This document shows, piece by piece, positions 52,470 through 61,901 of a DNA stretch of 64,000 nucleotides (position 1 is the first letter of the stretch; every line of letters begins with the position of its first letter). The stretch is from a bacterium A37T11. GTDB lineage: Bacteria > Bacteroidota > Bacteroidia > Sphingobacteriales > Sphingobacteriaceae. The notes under the pieces are model-generated. The model saw only the letters and a list, made by a program, of their open reading frames with translations. It made no database searches and was not told where the DNA came from. The stretch spans positions 124,001-188,000 of the forward strand of contig FOBR01000007.1 in assembly GCA_900109895.1 (NCBI GenBank). Direction: 5' to 3'. The position numbers and the translations under genes are program-made.

Positions 52470-54626
52470 ATTTTTGACCGTATCGTTTTTTAATGTATCA
52501 TTTTTTAATGTATCATTTTTTAACGTATCCCGTGCCCATGCCGGGATTGATTCTTTTTTAAGGCTGTCTGCTTTCGTGCTGTCTGTTTTAGAAGAAGGCA
52601 GGTCTTTTTGCCGACGGGCCTGTTTCTTTAAAATAATGTCGTCCTTTGATTTTGGCCGGTCTTTTGGCCTCCAGGAAAATCCTTCTAATATTTCAAGGTC
52701 TGCCGGCAATTTATACAACGGGTAGTAGTTACTTTCCACTTTTTTGGTGGGAATTATACTGACGACGGCATTATTCTCAAGCAACATTTTTATGCGACTG
52801 GCCAGTGTACGGCCCATGCCTACAAACTTGTTCTTTTCCACCCGATAATAAATGGCTTCCGAATTTCCATCTACATACATGATCTCTAAGGAGTTATTTT
52901 TAAAAAATCCGGTAATCTTACGCCCTTTGGTTTGGTTGTATTTGCTGGAATCCAAATCGGTACTCGCTATAAAAGCATTATTTTTTAGCAGCATATTGTC
53001 AAGTTGCTGGTTTTTTAATTGCATATAAAGCGTATCGGATGAAAGCTGTGATCCCTGCGACCAGATCATCGGACGGCCATAGAGCCGAAGCACGGAGTCC
53101 GGGTAGCCATAATAAGCTGAATCGGCCACGGCTTGCAGGTCTGATTTAAAAATTTTAACTTCATAATAGGCTTTCACAATACGGGTCCTGGCCGTGTCTG
53201 AGATGGAAGTGTCAATAGCGGTCGTTGTTTTCATTGCCGCTTTTTCTGCTTTTAACAATAAACTGTCGGCCGTACCTTTGCCAGGTGCAATGGCGCTGTC
53301 GCGAAGAAGGCTGTCTTGCAGCAAATCCGCGCCGATGCTGTCTTTACTAAGTTGGCTTAGAGAGTCAGGTGGTTTGATAATGCGGGGGCTTTTTAATAGG
53401 GTACTGTCAACTTTAGACGAGTCTGTTTTCGGCACTTTTAAAAGATTTTTAAGTTTTGAACTATCAGATTGGGTACTGTCCAGCTTGGTGCTGTCCAGGG
53501 AGTCATCGGTAAAGTTTTCTTCCTTATCTTCATCCAGATCACCCCCGTCACGACGTAGGTTAAGATTGGCCAGTTTATAATTTTTTAAAAAAATGACCTG
53601 CGATATCAGCGTGTCGGCAGTCATATAAACTGAGTCGGTTTTTACTGAGTCGGTTTTAGCCGGATCGATTTTCAAACTATCCGTTTTTACAGAGCTGCTA
53701 TCATGGTTGGATGAATCAGATTTGGTGACCAGCACTATGTAGGCATTATCGGTCATGGTAGTGGTTTCGGTGGCCCTGTCATACAGCCCAAGATTGCCAC
53801 GCATTACAATTTGCTGGGCCGTGTCAATAAAAAACACGTTTTTTACGGCTTTGCCGCTTCCTAAAATTCCATCGTAGTATAAGCTGTCTCCCCGCAGGTT
53901 TTTGCTGTCTTCTGTATATAAATTGTTTTTTCCGAACCGGGCAAATTTAGTTTCTGTATTGTAATCGCCATTTTCGGTGTACAGGTTGCCTGTGCCTGTT
54001 TTGTTCTTGATGTTTGTAGGTCCGTAAAAAAAATTCATTTTGGTCAGGGAATTATACCGCATGGTATCGGTATAAATGAGCGTTGAAGCGGTCCTGACGA
54101 CGACATTATTGCGGAAATAGGTGTCTTTGGTTTTATCAAAATAATGCCCGTTTTGGCTGGTGATGGTGTCGGATTGATTAACAATACGCCCGCCGCCGGT
54201 GTAAGTACCGTTTCCCAACAGCATGTTATAGGTGAGGTAGTTGGTGGTGAGCACGGAGGCCTGGTCTACCATCCTGACATGATCGGTTAAAATGGCGATG
54301 CGTGTGCTTTGTACATAATGTAACTTATCTGCATAAATTACCGAACCATTGGGCTGGGTAATGATCACATTATTAAAAGCATCAAAATAGGTGTCATCTT
54401 CGCCTTGTTTATACAAATAGGCACTATCGGCAGATAGCGTAGAGCCTTCATGACCAAATACAGGGCGGTAATAGACCGCTTTGCCTGTTTTTGAATTGGA
54501 AACGGAATTTTTGGATGAAAGCAGTTTAATTACCTTTTGCGCTGACAACATCAGCGGAAAAAGCATCACCAGAAGCATAAAACAACTTTTCTTCACGAGC
54601 GCAAAAATAGGGTAAATAAACAGCAT
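52254..54626 (-). CDS. OstA-like protein (LptA/LptD-type organic solvent tolerance domain)
   Basis: 790-residue periplasmic OstA-like protein, presumably for LPS transport or envelope assembly. Signal peptide (about 12-30, ending LSAQ). LptA-like beta-jellyroll repeats (about 35-300: GSVIYADKLHYVQSTRIAIL, TNYLTYNMLLGNGTYTGGGR), a low-complexity Asp/Ser/Lys-rich linker (about 300-470), a second OstA-like part (about 475-660) and another DS-rich tail. The last 72 codons run antisense into rdgB, after a 15-bp tandem repeat. The start may instead be GTG at 54596, next to a -7 box. The frame to 52254 is open, but the C-terminal extension is suspicious. Confidence 0.85.
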   Translation of the reverse strand: MLFIYPIFALVKKSCFMLLVMLFPLMLSAQKVIKLLSSKNSVSNSKTGKAVYYRPVFGHEGSTLSADSAYLYKQGEDDTYFDAFNNVIITQPNGSVIYADKLHYVQSTRIAILTDHVRMVDQASVLTTNYLTYNMLLGNGTYTGGGRIVNQSDTITSQNGHYFDKTKDTYFRNNVVVRTASTLIYTDTMRYNSLTKMNFFYGPTNIKNKTGTGNLYTENGDYNTETKFARFGKNNLYTEDSKNLRGDSLYYDGILGSGKAVKNVFFIDTAQQIVMRGNLGLYDRATETTTMTDNAYIVLVTKSDSSNHDSSSVKTDSLKIDPAKTDSVKTDSVYMTADTLISQVIFLKNYKLANLNLRRDGGDLDEDKEENFTDDSLDSTKLDSTQSDSSKLKNLLKVPKTDSSKVDSTLLKSPRIIKPPDSLSQLSKDSIGADLLQDSLLRDSAIAPGKGTADSLLLKAEKAAMKTTTAIDTSISDTARTRIVKAYYEVKIFKSDLQAVADSAYYGYPDSVLRLYGRPMIWSQGSQLSSDTLYMQLKNQQLDNMLLKNNAFIASTDLDSSKYNQTKGRKITGFFKNNSLEIMYVDGNSEAIYYRVEKNKFVGMGRTLASRIKMLLENNAVVSIIPTKKVESNYYPLYKLPADLEILEGFSWRPKDRPKSKDDIILKKQARRQKDLPSSKTDSTKADSLKKESIPAWARDTLKNDTLKNDTLKNDTVKNLKTRTLQKVSQLLDGHPPVAQAVFLDEGHFSKGLIMTFGCKDGIIPESGCTAPFITDGPPHHPIKEIFPPA
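52480..52529. repeat. 15-bp tandem repeat in the OstA-like gene
   Basis: Three full units and part of a fourth (unit reads GTATCRTTTTTTAAY) encoding the repeated residues N-D-T-L-K on the minus strand. The unit length is a multiple of three, so copy-number change keeps the frame. Confidence 0.8.
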
Positions 54627-54643
54627 TCAGAACGCTATTTTTG
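54602..54643. promoter_or_regulatory. Divergent -7 boxes (OstA-like and tilS)
   Basis: TATTTTTG on the minus strand at 54602-54609 and on the plus strand at 54636-54643. The minus box lies within the first codons of the longest OstA-like frame, which supports the GTG at 54596 as an alternative start. Confidence 0.5.
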
Positions 54644-54674
54644 CCTCCGGTTTATGGTTTTATTATCTTTGAAC

Positions 54675-56018
54675 ATGCAACTGACAGAACGATTCAAATC
54701 CTTCGTAGCTGAAAATGGCTTATTTTGCCCCACCGATCGGATATTATTGGCCGTGAGCGGAGGAAAAGATTCGGTACTGATGACTCATTTATTTGCGCAG
54801 GCTGGCTTTAATTTTGCCATTGCCCATTGTAATTTTAAGTTGCGCGGGCTGGAATCAGAAAAAGATGAAGCCTTGGTGGCTGAATTGGCAGATACGTATC
54901 AGGTTCCTTTTTATTCCAAGGCTTTCCAGACGGAACAGGTGGCCAGTGAACGGGCCATTTCAACACAAATGGCGGCAAGGGAGTTGCGTTATGCCTGGTT
55001 TGAAGAGATAAGGGAGGCAGGCGGCTTTGCGTATATAGCCCTTGCACACCATCAGAACGACGTAGTGGAAACGGTGTTATTAAATTTACTGCGGGGTACA
55101 GGGCTTGCTGGTTTGCATGGTATCCTTGCAAAGCGTGATCGGCTGATCAGGCCGTTATTGTTTCTTAAGGGGAACGATATAGCGGATGCCGTCCGTTTTT
55201 TCCAATTGTCGTACAGAGACGATATGACAAATTTCTCGAACAAATATGCCCGCAATAAATTACGGTTAGATGTAATCCCGGTACTAAAAACAATGAACCC
55301 GTCATTGGAAGAAACGTTCATGGCAAATAGCCGGCGATTTGAAGGCTTGGAAAAGATCGTGGTAAAATACATGGATGAGTTGCGGCAAACGATGCTGCAG
55401 AAGGTTGGCATAGGTGTGTATGAAATAGAGCTTGGTGCCCTGCGAGCGCTTAAACCAGATCTTTTCTTATTATTTGAACTTTTAAAGCCTTTTGGTTTTA
55501 CAGAAAGTGTATTGGCTGATGTGCTTACAGCGTTGGATGCGATCCCCGGCAAGCAATTTTACTCTAAAACGCATCAGCTTTTCCTGGACCGCGGAAAATG
55601 GATTATCCAGCCGAAAGATTCGGTACAATGGGATGAGGTATTGATCTTAGGAATCAATGAGCACACGTTTTGGGGAGATTATTCTTTTGTTTTTGAGGAA
55701 ACATGGTCGGGACAGTTTCCGGATACGGCAGATAAAATAGTACTGGATGCGGATAAAGTGCAGTTTCCGGTACACGTGCGGTCATGGAAACAAGGGGACA
55801 CCTTTAGACCGATTGGTATGAATGGCACAAAAAAGCTGAGTGATCTTTTTATTTCACTGAAGATACCGGTGGCAGAAAAGCAACGGATACCCGTATTGGT
55901 GAATGCGAATGGTGAGATTATCTGGGTAGCGCCTTACCGGATGGACGATCGTTTCAAAATAACGGGCGTAACAAAAAAAATGTTTACCTTAGAGCGCTCT
56001 TTAATACATGGAAAGTAA
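54675..56018 (+). CDS. tilS: tRNA(Ile)-lysidine synthase
   Basis: 447 residues from ATG 54675 (an upstream ATG at 54654 adds seven). TilS modifies C34 of tRNA(Ile) CAU to lysidine using ATP and lysine, essential for AUA decoding. The P-loop SGGKDS (about residue 28-33) of the N-type ATP pyrophosphatase is seen in ILLAVSGGKDSVLM, followed by IAHCNFKLRG, ALAHHQNDVVETVLLNLLRG and a C-terminal TilS domain (about 370-447: WKQGDTFRPIGMNGTKKLSD). Overlaps the next gene by 11 nt. Confidence 0.96.
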   Translation: MQLTERFKSFVAENGLFCPTDRILLAVSGGKDSVLMTHLFAQAGFNFAIAHCNFKLRGLESEKDEALVAELADTYQVPFYSKAFQTEQVASERAISTQMAARELRYAWFEEIREAGGFAYIALAHHQNDVVETVLLNLLRGTGLAGLHGILAKRDRLIRPLLFLKGNDIADAVRFFQLSYRDDMTNFSNKYARNKLRLDVIPVLKTMNPSLEETFMANSRRFEGLEKIVVKYMDELRQTMLQKVGIGVYEIELGALRALKPDLFLLFELLKPFGFTESVLADVLTALDAIPGKQFYSKTHQLFLDRGKWIIQPKDSVQWDEVLILGINEHTFWGDYSFVFEETWSGQFPDTADKIVLDADKVQFPVHVRSWKQGDTFRPIGMNGTKKLSDLFISLKIPVAEKQRIPVLVNANGEIIWVAPYRMDDRFKITGVTKKMFTLERSLIHGK

Positions 56019-56490
56019 GATAATTTACGTTGAAAATCAGTACCTGGGTAGGGACAAAGGCTGGCTAAGTGTTCGGTTGCTGATGGCTTTGTTCTGCTTC
56101 ACGGCCTATTACATTAATATGGAAAGGGAAAGTGACAGCCAATTATTCCTGGTGGTGGGGTGCTCAATTCTGGTAGTTTCCTTACTGATGATGTATATGC
56201 TGCATTACCGCATCACGGTTGAGAAAAGAAGTATTTTACTCAGCGGTCTTTGGACAGCCCGGCTTATTAAGATTGACCTGAATAGCATTGTAAAGGTGCA
56301 GAAAGCCCCTTACAGTAAATTTTTTGTGAATAATCCTGTTTATAACCTGCATCAACGCGGCAAAGTTCGGTTTTATGCCGGTGGTAAGGATGCTATTTGG
56401 TTAACAGACAGGGATGGTTTGGTCTATATTATAGGTACGCAACGCCAAGTAGAACTTGAGCAAGCTATCCTGAAGGCAAAAGAGGCTTAG
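56008..56490 (+). CDS. Small membrane protein with PH-like domain
   Basis: 160 residues, two TM helices (about 22-38 and 47-66) followed by a PH-like beta domain (about 70-155: YRITVEKRSILLSGLWTARL, RGKVRFYAGGKDAIWLTDRD). Starts inside the 3' end of tilS, so translation may be coupled. Function unknown. Confidence 0.75.
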   Translation: MESKIIYVENQYLGRDKGWLSVRLLMALFCFTAYYINMERESDSQLFLVVGCSILVVSLLMMYMLHYRITVEKRSILLSGLWTARLIKIDLNSIVKVQKAPYSKFFVNNPVYNLHQRGKVRFYAGGKDAIWLTDRDGLVYIIGTQRQVELEQAILKAKEA

Positions 56491-56695
56491 CGCGGATTTT
56501 ATAGCGGTTTTTTTACCTTCAAGACGATGTATGGAGATAATGCCCTGGATTCGAAAGGTCTATAAGGCGCTCTTGCCGGCAAATATTTCAATAAGGCGGC
56601 AAGGTAAGGAAAAATACCCTCTTAAAAAAGATTGGCTAAAAGTGAATTTGTTATTTTTTTTGTAAGTTTGCTTACCAATAATTAAGTTAATTAAG
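56491..56695. other. Spacer upstream of the DUF4834 gene
   Basis: -7 box TAAGTTTG at 56663-56670, 26 nt before the ATG. No gene or strong hairpin. Confidence 0.5.
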
Positions 56696-56959
56696 ATGGG
56701 TTTGTTAAAAGTTCTGGTTATTAGCATATTGTTGTTATGGGTTATACGGGCTGTAGCTACCTGGTTTTTCCCATGGGCTTTTCGTAAATTGAGCGATAAA
56801 GTGCAACAGGAAGCCAATCGGCAAAGTCAAAATAAGCAATCAAGCCCGGGCTATAGGGAAGGCGAGCTCCGCGTAGATTATATTCCTCCTAAGAAAGAAA
56901 AAAAGATGGTGAGCCGCAAAGCCGGCGAGTTTGTTGAATTTGAAGATATCAAGAAGTAG
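56696..56959 (+). CDS. DUF4834 family small membrane protein
   Basis: 87 residues. One N-terminal TM (about 5-23), then a basic linker (QSQNKQSSPGYREGE) and the C-terminal GEFVEFEDIK motif typical of DUF4834. Role unknown; usual in this group of Bacteroidota. Its 3' end overlaps the convergent glycosyltransferase by 11 nt. Confidence 0.85.
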   Translation: MGLLKVLVISILLLWVIRAVATWFFPWAFRKLSDKVQQEANRQSQNKQSSPGYREGELRVDYIPPKKEKKMVSRKAGEFVEFEDIKK

Positions 56960-58121
56960 TTTTTGAGAGTATGTCTTGGTAGATAGCCAATAACTGGTCC
57001 AGGTTTTGGCTTGCTGTATAGCATTCTTCATAGGTTTTTTTGGATTGTTCCCTTAAATTGTTTTTTTCCTGTTCATTCATGGTTACCCAATAGCTGATTT
57101 GTTCATTCAGGTTTTCGATGGAATGAGGTTCGAACAGCAATCCGTTTTTTCCGGATTGGATCATGGAAGCCATGGCCCCCAGATTGCTTGCAATGATGGC
57201 TGTACCCGCAGAAAAGGCTTCCAGCATAGTTAAGGGCATCCCTTCAAACCAAATGGACGGAAAAATTAGGGCAGTACATTGCGCCATGGCTTTGTAAATA
57301 GCGCCAGCATCAAGTGTACCAAGGTAGGTAATGTTTTTAGCGCGCGTACAGGCCGATTCCACCAGCGATCTTAATGGCCCATCACCCGCTATGTGTAGCG
57401 GATAGCCATTAGCCATAAAGGCATTGACCAGGTTTTTGATCCCTTTTTCTTCAGTGAGGCGACCGATAAACAAAAAGTAAGGTTCTTTGGCTATTTGGGA
57501 GGTATGGTTCTTTTTAGGCGCTTGGACAGCATTAGGTTTTACCGTAAATTTATTGGCTGGTATCCCGATGGATGAATGCACGAATAGATCCTTGGCGAAG
57601 GGGGTTAGCACAATATACCGCGCAGGAATTTTCCAGGTTCCTATTTTTTTATGTAGCCAGTTGGTAAATGCCAGCCAGGCGGTTTTTATGGACGAATGGC
57701 TGTGGACACCCAAGCGGATGGCTTTCCAGGGGAATGAATGGTGCAGGCTATCGGTAAATAGTTGTCCGTTGTAAAACAAGGTGGCCGATGGGCAGATTAA
57801 CCGGTAATTGTGCAGGGTAATGACCACGGGGATACCTGCCTTGCGTGCAGTCCGGATGCCGATAGGTCCTAAGGCATAATGGAAATTATGAAAATGAATA
57901 AGATCCGGACGGAACTTACGGATGGTTTTTCGCAGTTTGAAAGCGCCGAAAATATTCCAAATAGAGAAGCAGGTTTGCCATAGGCCGCGAAAACCAGGAT
58001 AATTTTGATAGGTTAACGGATAGACTAGTTCTGTTTCTTTTAGCAGATCAGCTTCCTGGTTAAAAACGGTATCTTCCCCGCCAGGATGCTGATAAAAATT
58101 GTGTACAACCAGTATTCTCAT
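56949..58121 (-). CDS. Glycosyltransferase family 4
   Basis: 390 residues from ATG 58121 (MRILVVHNFYQHPGGEDTVF). An earlier Met at 58145 precedes an eight-residue extension without support. GT-B fold: N-terminal acceptor half with HFHNFHYALGPIG, C-terminal donor half with PYFLFIGRLTEEKGIKNLV, IAGDGPLRSLVESA and the E-x7-E motif in FEGMPLTMLEAFSAGTAII. Transfers a sugar to a cell-envelope glycan; donor unknown. Confidence 0.92.
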   Translation of the reverse strand: MRILVVHNFYQHPGGEDTVFNQEADLLKETELVYPLTYQNYPGFRGLWQTCFSIWNIFGAFKLRKTIRKFRPDLIHFHNFHYALGPIGIRTARKAGIPVVITLHNYRLICPSATLFYNGQLFTDSLHHSFPWKAIRLGVHSHSSIKTAWLAFTNWLHKKIGTWKIPARYIVLTPFAKDLFVHSSIGIPANKFTVKPNAVQAPKKNHTSQIAKEPYFLFIGRLTEEKGIKNLVNAFMANGYPLHIAGDGPLRSLVESACTRAKNITYLGTLDAGAIYKAMAQCTALIFPSIWFEGMPLTMLEAFSAGTAIIASNLGAMASMIQSGKNGLLFEPHSIENLNEQISYWVTMNEQEKNNLREQSKKTYEECYTASQNLDQLLAIYQDILSKTTS

Positions 58122-58180
58122 ATTTACAGAATGGGCATCGGACAAATTTACAATAAATTCCTTTTATCATTTCTATTCTC

Positions 58181-58188
58181 TATTTTTG
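58181..58188 (+). promoter_or_regulatory. -7 box (TATTTTTG) of the YfhO gene
   Basis: TATTTTTG, 28 nt before the ATG at 58217. No clear -33 TTG. Confidence 0.5.
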
Positions 58189-58216
58189 GCGTTTCAGTTA
58201 TCCCATTTAAACATTT

Positions 58217-60685
58217 ATGAAGTATTGGTTTAATAAGAATGCTACTCACTTTGCCATTATAGGAATATTTATTGCGATATGCTTTATCTATTTTACGCCA
58301 GCGTGGCAAGGGAAGGTGTTGATTCAGGGCGACGTTTTCAGGGCTGAGGCCGGGCAACAGGAAATTATGCATTTTATGGAAAAAGACGGTAAAGCACCGA
58401 TATGGACCAACAGCATGTTTGGAGGGATGCCGGCTTACCTCATCTGGATAGAATTTCCGTCCAATGTGGCCACATATATTAGCCGTTATATGCGGGCTAT
58501 ATTTCCAAATACCATCGACGTAATGATGTTGTATTTGTTGGGAGCGTATCTTTTGTTTAATTCCTTAGGATTGCGCCCATGGTTGGCTGCATTGGGTTCA
58601 GTGGCCTTAGCCTTTACTTCCTACAATTTTATTTATGTGGAGGCTGGGCATATAAACCAGGCATTTGCCATTTCGGTATTGCCCGCCATCATCGCCGGGA
58701 TTATTTGGGCATTCAGACAAAAATATTTGCTTGGAGCGGTCGTGCTGGCATTCGCTATGGCTCTGGAAATCCGTTTTAACCACATCCAGGTAACCTATTA
58801 TCTATTTATTGCGGTCCTTGTTTTATTGGTGATTCAAGGCGTTTATGCCTATAAACAAAAAGCTTGGAGCCATTTCTTTAAAGCAGTTGGCTACTTGGCG
58901 GGGGCCACCGTGATCGCCGTGGCTGTGAATGCAGGACTGCTGTGGACGACTTATGAGTATAGCCAGGAGTCTATAAGAGGCCATGCCAATCTAAAAACAG
59001 AGACCAAGTCTGCAGATGATAAAGGACTGGATAAGGAATACGCCTACCAGTGGAGCCAGGGTATTGGTGAAAACTTGACCTTTTTGATCCCAAACGCCTA
59101 TGGGGGTGGAAATACGGGAAATTTGGACGGAGACTCTAATTTTGCAAAGATTTTATTAAATAATGGGGTGCCTGCCGGACAAGCTGCGGACATTGCCAAA
59201 AATGCCCCTACGTATTGGGGAGCGAAACCATTTACCAGCGGGCCTTGGTATTTTGGGGCCATCGTTATTTTTTTATTCGTATTGGGGCTTTTTATTGTAA
59301 AGGGTCCCATTAAATGGTGGGTGGTTATCGCTGGTGTATTGTGCTTGTTCCTGTCATTTGGGAAAAACTTTCCGTTTATTTCGGACCTGTTTTTTGATTA
59401 TTTTCCCATGTATAACAAATTTCGGGCAGTAGAGTCTATACTGGTGATCGTGGCGATATTGGTGCCTATATTGGCCGTATTGGCGGTCGATGAGGTTCTC
59501 AAGGCTGACAAGAAAGACAAAAAGTTGGCCAAAAAACTGTTATATGCCTTGTACATCACGGGCGGCATCACTTTGCTGATCGCCCTACTGCCGGAGGTAT
59601 TTCTGAGTTTCAGAAAAGGGGATGACGTGCAGCAATTTGTGCAGATGTTTGGGGTAAATCAGCAAGTAGCCAATGAGTTGGTGAATGCATTGGTAAAAGA
59701 TCGGGTTGATTTGGCACGATCTGATGCGTTCCGCTCTTTTTTATTTGTGTTAATCGGATTTGCGAGCGTTTGGTTTTTGTATAAAGGAAAGTTAAAACCG
59801 GCCAGTGCTATCTGGATTTTAATAATTTTTGTTTTAATAGATATGTGGAGTGTAGACCGGCGCTTTTTAAACAAAAATAACTTTGTTGAAAAAAGCCGGC
59901 TAAAGGATGTATCCGGATCTACGCCGCGTGAGGTAGACAATTTAATCCGGATGGATAAGGATCCGGACTACCGGGTATTGGATTTAACCTCAAACCCGTT
60001 TACCAATGCATCCACTTCCTATTTTCATCTTTCCATTGGGGGCTATCATGCGGCAAAGTTGATGCGTTATCAGGAACTCGTTGAAAGGCAATTTACCAAT
60101 TCAGTGAACGAAGATGTGTTGGATATGCTTAATACGCGCTATGTGATCACCTCGGATAATAAAAACTCGCAGCGCATTCAAAAGCGCAGTTCAGCTGCAG
60201 GGAACGCCTGGTTTGTGGACAAGGTTACTTTTGTAAAAGACAATGAGGAGGAGATGAAGGCGATCAACAGCTTTGATCCCAATAAGGAGGCATTTATTAA
60301 CCAGGAATTTAAATCAGTGCTGAATGATAAACGCTTGGGACATCCGGGTAATTCCTCGATCCATTTAGTTAGTTACCGTCCAGACAACCTCAAATATGAG
60401 TATTCTGCACCGAATGATGTTATGGCTGTATTTTCAGAAATATGGTATGATAAAGGCTGGAAGGCATTTGTGGACGGCAAGCAAATTCCTTATGTGAGGG
60501 CTAATTATGTGTTGAGAGCGGCCCAGTTGCCTGGTGGTAACCATCAGGTGGAGTTTAAATTTGAGCCTTCATCCTATTATACCGGAGAAAAGATATCGCT
60601 GATTGCTTCCATTTTATTAATACTCGCGCTTATTTTTGTGATTTGGCGGGAGAACAAGGAAAACAAGGTCAGCGTAAAAGCTTAA
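58217..60685 (+). CDS. YfhO family membrane protein
   Basis: 822-residue polytopic membrane protein of the YfhO family, linked in Gram-positives to glycosylation of lipoteichoic acid and in Bacteroidota of unclear role. About 13 TM helices; an N-terminal large loop with SMFGGMPAYLIW, typical of the family; a periplasmic beta domain near the end (about 670-790) and a final TM. Its 3' end overlaps the GT2 gene by 4 nt, convergent. Confidence 0.92.
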   Translation: MKYWFNKNATHFAIIGIFIAICFIYFTPAWQGKVLIQGDVFRAEAGQQEIMHFMEKDGKAPIWTNSMFGGMPAYLIWIEFPSNVATYISRYMRAIFPNTIDVMMLYLLGAYLLFNSLGLRPWLAALGSVALAFTSYNFIYVEAGHINQAFAISVLPAIIAGIIWAFRQKYLLGAVVLAFAMALEIRFNHIQVTYYLFIAVLVLLVIQGVYAYKQKAWSHFFKAVGYLAGATVIAVAVNAGLLWTTYEYSQESIRGHANLKTETKSADDKGLDKEYAYQWSQGIGENLTFLIPNAYGGGNTGNLDGDSNFAKILLNNGVPAGQAADIAKNAPTYWGAKPFTSGPWYFGAIVIFLFVLGLFIVKGPIKWWVVIAGVLCLFLSFGKNFPFISDLFFDYFPMYNKFRAVESILVIVAILVPILAVLAVDEVLKADKKDKKLAKKLLYALYITGGITLLIALLPEVFLSFRKGDDVQQFVQMFGVNQQVANELVNALVKDRVDLARSDAFRSFLFVLIGFASVWFLYKGKLKPASAIWILIIFVLIDMWSVDRRFLNKNNFVEKSRLKDVSGSTPREVDNLIRMDKDPDYRVLDLTSNPFTNASTSYFHLSIGGYHAAKLMRYQELVERQFTNSVNEDVLDMLNTRYVITSDNKNSQRIQKRSSAAGNAWFVDKVTFVKDNEEEMKAINSFDPNKEAFINQEFKSVLNDKRLGHPGNSSIHLVSYRPDNLKYEYSAPNDVMAVFSEIWYDKGWKAFVDGKQIPYVRANYVLRAAQLPGGNHQVEFKFEPSSYYTGEKISLIASILLILALIFVIWRENKENKVSVKA

Positions 60686-61434
60686 TCATTGGTTCGGCCA
60701 TGCCGTAAATAATAAGCGGCAAGTTTGATGGCAATAATGGCGTGGTTAATTAGGTTAGGCAAGAGGCCATAGTGCTTTGTAAAGATCTTGAATCGCTCCT
60801 GAAGGCTTTGCCAATGGCGTTTTTTTGATTCACCTCCTATGAGATACTTGGCTACATACTGCCTTGTATTGACAATAGAGGTCGCTTTTTTTGCGGCATT
60901 TATAATCCAGTCTATGTCAGCACTTAACTGATACCGTTCGTCATATTTGCCTGCGATCGCTCTTTTGACATAAATGGCCTGGTGGCTGATACTCATACCA
61001 TATTTAAAACTTTGCCAGGTAAAAGTGTCGGGAGCCTGGTGCCTGCGACGGCCTTGACTTTGATGGTGGCTATCGATCATTTCAGTTTCACCATAATAGA
61101 TGTCAGCTCCAGGTTGGCTGGAAAACACTTTTTCTACCGTATCCGGTGCGTATATCTCATCTCCGGAATTCATAAATAATAGGTAGTCACCAGTAGCCAG
61201 TGCCAACCCTTTATTCATCGCGTCATAAATGCCATGGTCTTTTTCACTGATGAAATGATGGATGTGCTGGCGATATTTTTCAATAATGGGCAGCGTGCCG
61301 TCGGTTGAGGCCCCATCCACGATGATATATTCCAAATTTGGATAGGTTTGGTTGATAACAGATAACATGGTCCGTTCAATATCGGCTACGTTGTTGTAAA
61401 CAATGGTTACGATGCTAAGTTTAGGTTGCCACAT
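60682..61434 (-). CDS. Glycosyltransferase family 2
   Basis: 250-residue GT-A enzyme: LSIVTIVYNNVADIERTMLS, YIIVDGASTDGT with the first acidic residues, and LFMNSGDEIY as the DXD-like site. C-terminal helix (about 225-245). 2 nt downstream of the RES toxin gene; likely part of the same unit or just adjacent. Sugar unknown. Confidence 0.92.
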   Translation of the reverse strand: MWQPKLSIVTIVYNNVADIERTMLSVINQTYPNLEYIIVDGASTDGTLPIIEKYRQHIHHFISEKDHGIYDAMNKGLALATGDYLLFMNSGDEIYAPDTVEKVFSSQPGADIYYGETEMIDSHHQSQGRRRHQAPDTFTWQSFKYGMSISHQAIYVKRAIAGKYDERYQLSADIDWIINAAKKATSIVNTRQYVAKYLIGGESKKRHWQSLQERFKIFTKHYGLLPNLINHAIIAIKLAAYYLRHGRTND

Positions 61435-61436
61435 GT

Positions 61437-61895
61437 TTAAAGGATACGCTTATCAAAGGTAAAGGGCAGAACCCGGTCCATTTTAATTTTACTACTGTCA
61501 GGGTGTCTTGGATTAATCAGATAATTATATTCGGTTTGTATAATGGCACTGGGCACTTTTAGGATGGCCGTATTGTTTTGTTGCAGCCATTGGTCTCCTA
61601 ACTGCTGGGTAACGGCATACTGTTTTTGGTCAAACCATGTATCCGATAGCTCGTGCAGTTCTTTTTCTGTGTAAACAGCCATTTTTAGTTTATCAGGGAT
61701 GCTGAATACCGTGATGGAAAAGGAGTCGTTGATCATCACCACTCCTGAACGATGGGCCAGATTCTCCAAACAAGCTAAGGCAATAGAACCGGCTGTGTAA
61801 ACCATAAAGGTACCTTTTCCATTCCATCGTGCAGGGCGCCCGGATGCTTTTAAGGATCCGGCATAAGGCGTTAAGGTAATGCGGAATATTTCCAT
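61437..61895 (-). CDS. RES-domain toxin
   Basis: 152-residue toxin of the RES family (MbcT/ParT type), predicted to degrade or use NAD+. Conserved positions visible: Arg in EIFRI, GRPARWNGKGTFMVYTAGS with R-W and Y, LACLE with Glu, and a late S in KVPSAIIQTEYNYLINPRHPD. 6 nt after the antitoxin gene. Confidence 0.9.
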   Translation of the reverse strand: MEIFRITLTPYAGSLKASGRPARWNGKGTFMVYTAGSIALACLENLAHRSGVVMINDSFSITVFSIPDKLKMAVYTEKELHELSDTWFDQKQYAVTQQLGDQWLQQNNTAILKVPSAIIQTEYNYLINPRHPDSSKIKMDRVLPFTFDKRIL

Positions 61896-61901
61896 GCAGC
61901 G

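Noticed and set aside
52474-52725. Plus-strand frame with repeated S-F-F-N-V residues
   Set aside because: Antisense shadow of the 15-bp tandem repeat of the OstA-like gene.
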